Source: Porodaedalea pini (Eukaryota; Basidiomycota; Agaricomycetes; Hymenochaetales; Hymenochaetaceae). From it: 64,000 bases of DNA. Below, one piece after another: positions 59,384 through 64,000 of the stretch. The stretch is from assembly GCA_002794775.1 (NCBI GenBank), contig NBAY01000010.1, forward strand, positions 248,001 to 312,000, in the 5' to 3' direction. Position 1 is the first letter of the stretch; each line of letters opens with the position of its first letter. Below the pieces are notes generated by a model. It worked only from the letters and a program-made list of their open reading frames with translations, searched no databases and was not told where the DNA came from. A program made the translations under genes and the position numbers.

Positions 59384-61501
59384 ATGTCGACTGCAGACGG
59401 ATTTTTTGAGTTCATCATCGATGCATTCAGGGAAGCTCTTAAAAGCGTTTATGACGACGCTTTCTATACGTACGACATACCCCTCCCCCCATTTAATCTG
59501 ACTCAAGTCTTACTCAACTGTCTTCTGCCGCTTAGACAAGTGACGGATGTGAGCGGTCTTTGCATCTTCCTACCACAAGGTCTTGACCTAAACGTTGCGA
59601 AACAGTATGTTGCCTTCATGGGCTACACAATATTGGTCTGGGACCATATCATCTCCTTCGGCGATGAAGTGCGGTACATATGGATGAGACCTAAAAGTCC
59701 AGGTGTGGACACCAGACCTTTCCTCCAATGCCTCATTATTAACGAAATCTTTCAGCTACATACTTATTTTTCGTTGTAAGCTATCAAGCAACGTCTAGGT
59801 AGGGACAACAATCTGACAGAATGCTCTTTAGAACCGCTATTTCACTCCCCTGGCATTTATTGGAAATCTTGTTGGTATGTTTTTTCAGCTCTGACACGTT
59901 GATGCATCGTGTCGAAAGCCAAACCGTTTTTCTCCCTCTGTAGCCTACTTCTCGCAATGGTCAGATGAAGTGCGTGTTCAAGTTCTTTTCGCAATATATC
60001 TGAAGGAATCTGACGAGTGCAAGGGAAGACGTAAGAAAAAAAAATCCAATTCAGGTATTTGTTTAGCCTGAACAAAATATAGATGTGAACACTTTGTACG
60101 CTATGAAGGCTCCTGCACTATCATCGCGCTGGAGGTGGCCGCACTCCTGATGCTTCTTAGGTATGTACCCTCGAACTCCATCAATAATGCTTCTAAAAAT
60201 ACGAATGACCCGATTTATAAAGAGTTTGGGCGTTGTACAAGGGACGGAATATGATAATAGGCTCTGTTGTTGTTCTGCTTGTTTTGGAGACCGCAGTATT
60301 TGCCTGGTTGATGACTCGATCTGAGGGTAAATATCCATTCTTTTGTATCGACTGAGAAATAAAAGCACTCACCCATATATCTTCAGCTGTAACACATGAC
60401 TACACTGTCAGGCGTAAGTAATGCCTTCGCGACATGATTTTGAGTTCAATTCACGAGAAATCCGTACAGCATGTACAATGATCTTCGATCCTGGATTGTA
60501 CGTCTTATGACTTCCCATAGATCAATTTGAAATGTCCCTGACATTTTTTCCAACAGGAAGGGATGGCCCTCTCTTTCTGCATGGCTTCCCCTTCTCTATG
60601 ACACATACGTGACCGTGCTCACGCTTTACAGATGCATACCAAGCGTCCGGAGGTCGTCAGCAGGCTACATTTTCCGTATATTGATGAGAGATGGTCTCCT
60701 CTACTACAGTGTTATCTTTCTGGTCAACTTTGTCCTGGCTATCATGATTGTCGCGGCGCCTGTAAGTTTCTTGGACTGCATAGTTTCTCCTTCCCTTCAT
60801 ACACTGACGCTTAGAACTAAGCCTCCCATAAAGAACATCGCAGCTCAGTAAGCACTGATTCTAAATGTCTTAAAAAGTCACTGGCTTACAATGAATACGT
60901 AGACTGGAACAGATGTATGCACCTCCTTACATGACTTCTCGTCGTTCAGACCATCAGTTATTTCCCTCTCACTTACCCATCTTCTAAACCCAGGCTCACA
61001 GTCGCCATGATATCGCGCATCACACTTTCTCTCAGGCGTTCAGCAGCTCAACATCATCAAGGACTAGTGACATCGGACGACAATGCCTACCGTTTTGACC
61101 TCGATGGTTGGCGTGCAGCTCAGAACGAATGCCCTCATGCCCGCGCCCAGCGGTCCTCAACCGTGTGCCAGCACATTAGCGTTGTGCCCAGGAGCGATCT
61201 CATCTCCGAATCAGCTCTTAGCACAGACTCTGGAGGTAAGCGCGAGGACAAGGACGAGCATAGCGACGTAGGGAACGGGAGACGGCCAGCTAGCCTTGGG
61301 ACTGATTCGTTCGGCATATTGAGCATCAGTCCTGCCCACTCTAATGAGGCGGCCGCGGCGGCTGGCATCGCCTTCTACCCCGTGGATCGGGCAGCAGTCA
61401 TTATCGATCCTTCGATGTTGAACGATCGGAGCGCATACGAACTGCGTGTGATGCGTCCTGCGCATTGCCCCATCACGAACAACCACGTCCTGCATCTCTG
61501 A
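59384..61501 (+). CDS. DUF6533 membrane protein, tandem copy 3
   Basis: Starts MSTADGFFEFIIDAFREALK at 59384 and ends at 61501. Family pieces: AKQYVAFMGYTILVWDHIIS, FGDEVRYIWMRPKSPG, AYFSQWSDE, CEHFVRYEGSCTIIALEVAA, VWALYKGRNMIIG, VLETAVFAWLMTRSE, ACTMIFDPGL, WPSLSAWLPLLYDTYVTVLT, LYRCIPSVRRSSAGYIFRIL, MRDGLLYYSVIFLVNFVLAI, PPIKNIAAQLEQ and LTVAMISRITLSLRRSAA. The tail of about 160 residues ends NDRSAYELRVMRPAH. The N-terminal 70 residues differ from copies 1 and 2. Exon joins between 59700 and 59860 are not fully resolved. It is the closest relative of the pseudogene at 62947-63576. Confidence 0.78.
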
Positions 61502-62459
61502 AACGACCTTAAACGATCTTCCTTCAAGTTTGTATCTATCTATTTCCGTTCGTCTTATGTTCTTGTTGAGCTATTTTTTTTATTTTTTTAATTGCCTTTA
61601 CGGTTCTTCTTGTGAGGACAAAGTAATGTGTACGAGTACGAGGCAGTGAATAATGACTCGGTTTTGTATCTGTAATCTTCAACCTTTCTATTCTCCATTT
61701 ACACTATATCCTTGTAATGTATCTGTATGTCTAATGCTTGTAATCCTCCTTCCACATCCACCCACAGGTGTCGCCCGTGGCAAGACCTACGCCCTTTCTG
61801 ATATATACGAAAGCTATGTCTTTTTTTTTGTACAGTGCCTACTCAGACTCAATACGATAAAAAAGGAAAAGGAAGCGAAGGGAATATGTACATGATGGTG
61901 TCCTTATTATGAATGCGTTCATGAAACCGTCCCAACAACACACGTGAGCCGATGGGTCATAGCTTGTTTGTCTGCAATGCGAGATATGTGGGACTGGACT
62001 GTTCTCGAAATTGGCAGATATATAATAGCGATTCACGAACGATCCTAGTATTTTCCGCTTGTGGTACACGGTACTTACTCGTAATGCACTGGCATGCATG
62101 CTGTACTACTTTGGATAACGGCAGGCGCTTCGCGGGAGCTAATTGGAAAAGCTGAATTCAGAGACATGGGTCGCGGATGCTTTTTCTTCACTCGAAAAGG
62201 AAAACAAAACTGACTTTATCGCGTCGGTGTATAGACCGGCACGTGCCGGATAATGTCTAAATAGAGCTCTGATTATGCGAGGATCATACCAATTTTATCA
62301 CCGGGCTGCCTCACACTCAAGCCGCCACCGATATTAATATTGCCCGTATGGAAAGTGTTCGTTTCTACAGGAGTTTCAGCCAACTGAATTGCGACGCCCT
62401 GCTTTCAGTTCTCATGCTGACTTGCTTGCAATATTAACCAGTTTCGTTGCTTCCGTCGG
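61502..62459. other. 3' flank of DUF6533 copy 3, partly duplicated
   Basis: No gene supported. The part near 61875-61960 ('gcgaagggaa' ... 'gaatgcgttcatgaaacc') is matched by 63885-63960, showing that the duplication extended past the gene end. Confidence 0.55.
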
Positions 62460-62900
62460 GTTCAACCTGATGACTCCGAGTCGGAGTCACTGAACGCATC
62501 GGCGTCTTCTTCGATAACAACCATCAGTTGCTATAATATTTTCTGGCCTGGCTATGCCGCCGCGCACATACAAGGTGGAGACTCGGACATCTGACATCAT
62601 ACTCGAACTGTTACAGCTAAACGTTGAGAGCGCCGAGCAGTGCTTCTGATCCCCACTACGATGCACCGTCTGATGTCTCTTCGACAGCACGGCGGCGGCG
62701 CTAGTCAGCGCTGGGCTAAACGAAAAAATGCCTTGAGGGAGGGGAATGATGAGCTACATTCAAGAATTCTTGTCTGCAATCCGAGGCCTCGTGGATCTAC
62801 CTTGAGCAAGATGCTCATGCCATTTACCGGAACGAATACTTTCTGGACTCTCTTCCACGACGACTTTTATCCAGGGTGGGAAGCACGCCAATTTATTCTC
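62460..62900 (+). repeat. Duplicated module X, copy 2
   Basis: Counterpart of 58660-59120. Here it joins almost directly to the C-terminal part of a DUF6533 gene, so about 1.7 kb that separates the two elements in copy 1 is missing. Confidence 0.65.
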
Positions 62901-62946
62901 GGTAAAATTATTCTGTTGCCTTCATCATCCCCATCAAGCGATCGAG

Positions 62947-63576
62947 CAACTTGCAAGAATGTCACAGCTCAGCGAGTTTCTATCCTTAAGATTATTATGT
63001 TAGAAGCTAAGTACAATTTATAGGCTGGAACAAATGTGTGTCCGCCCCTTCGCATGATCTTTGGCCGTCCGGACCGTCAATCAACTCCCTTTACTTAACT
63101 ATCCTCTAAACCAGGTTTATAGCCACCATGATTTCGCGCATCACATTTTCCATCAGACGCGAAGCATCTCGACAATGTCTCGGGCAAGTCACAACGGACG
63201 ACGACGCGTACCACTATGATCTGGATGACTGGTGTGCACCGCAGCACGAGCTCCCCCATTCCAACGCCCAGTGGTCTTCAACCGCTTGCCAGCACGTTAG
63301 TGTCGTGCCAGAGATTGAGCTCACCTCTGAATCGGCACTTGGCGCGGACACTGCGTATATGCATGAGACAAGGACAGACTTACAGAAATGTAGGACGGAA
63401 GATGCTCGGCGGGACTCAGGATCGAATCTTCGTGCACCTTGAGTATCAGTCCTGCACACTCTATGAAGGCGGCCGTGGCGGCCGGCGTCGCTGTGCAACC
63501 TGTGGACAGGACGGCATTCATTGCCGACCCTTCAGTATTGAATGATCAGAGCGCGCACGAACTTCGTGTAAGGTAA
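62947..63576 (+). pseudogene. DUF6533 copy 4, truncated and frameshifted
   Basis: Only the last third of a DUF6533 gene is present: CKNVTAQ (compare IKNIAAQ), an intron-like stretch, then MISRITFSIRREASRQC from 63128. The tail aligns closely with copy 3 (TTDDDAYHYDLDDWCAPQHE against TSDDNAYRFDLDGWRAAQNE). The first frame stops at 63442. The homologous end (SPAHSMKAAVAAGVAVQPVD...NDQSAHELRVR) continues in another frame to 63576. The N-terminal membrane spans are absent, so the gene is dead. Confidence 0.8.
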
Positions 63577-64000
63577 CTTACACGTAGTCCTACCACGTTC
63601 AACCAGTAATGCCTCTCTGAAACAAGAAAAGTGGTCTTCGGTGAAGGTTGTGTTGATCTATCAATCCGGCTCGAGCTATTTACATATCGGTTCAATCCTT
63701 CTCCTTTTTGAAGTCGCTTCTGTACCTATATCCTATGTATCGCCTTCCCTTCCCCAGCCTTTCCTCTGTCCCCTCAGAACGAGGCCTCCCGTCCTTATTA
63801 ATTTATATGAAATGCATATCACGGACACAGATGCATACAATGTTTATCGTACACGGTACCTACTCGAGATGGAAAATAAGCAAAGGAATGCGAAGGGAAA
63901 GTAAGCATGTAACATTGTCCACATTTTGAACGCATTCGTAAACCCAGTCACAACATAAGTGTCTGCCAAGAGCGGACAATAGATCATAGTTCCTCTGCTC
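63577..64000. repeat. Duplicated 3' flank, runs off the window
   Basis: Resembles the 3' flank of copy 3 (about 61700-61980) in order of short words, most clearly 'gcgaagggaa' at 63890. No gene is seen before the window ends. Confidence 0.5.

Overview
This is nuclear DNA of a filamentous basidiomycete, almost certainly an agaricomycete (mushroom-forming fungus). The genes are split by many 45-70 bp GT-AG introns, lie on both strands with short spacers, and mix housekeeping genes with families known mainly from agaricomycetes (DUF6533, DUF6698 and a septin-type G-domain family). Exon models here were built by hand from conserved protein motifs, splice consensus and phase. All junctions quoted keep frame unless stated.

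Layout. 1-7.1 kb is AT-rich accessory DNA with a broken DUF6698 gene and an unrecognised protein carrying a repeat-built N-terminus. 7.1-16.2 kb holds a 2-oxoglutarate/Fe(II) oxygenase, a protein arginine methyltransferase of the PRMT3 type, and three small genes sharing a D-[YF]-E...YG motif. 17-29 kb has the RIO1 kinase, a Zn2Cys6 regulator, a small membrane protein and dihydroxy-acid dehydratase (ILV3). 29-38 kb holds thiazole synthase (THI4), chorismate mutase (ARO7), a septin-like GTPase and the methylcrotonyl-CoA carboxylase beta subunit, all on the minus strand. 40-46 kb contains one very long minus-strand reading frame in which a degenerate septin-like domain runs into a regulator with two separate Zn2Cys6 clusters. 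46-52.5 kb holds the proteasome chaperone NAS2, an unrecognised protein and a PEP12-type syntaxin. 53-64 kb is a same-strand tandem array of DUF6533 membrane proteins: three apparently intact genes, one truncated pseudogene and a duplicated satellite module, with an intron-bearing tRNA-Glu on the opposite strand.

The metabolic genes (ILV3 in branched-chain amino-acid synthesis, MCCC2 in leucine breakdown, THI4 in thiamine, ARO7 in Phe/Tyr synthesis) do not form one pathway. The window is an ordinary mosaic rather than a biosynthetic cluster. The two most unusual structures are the septin/twin-zinc-cluster reading frame and the DUF6533 array with its duplicated module and conserved C-terminal peptide.
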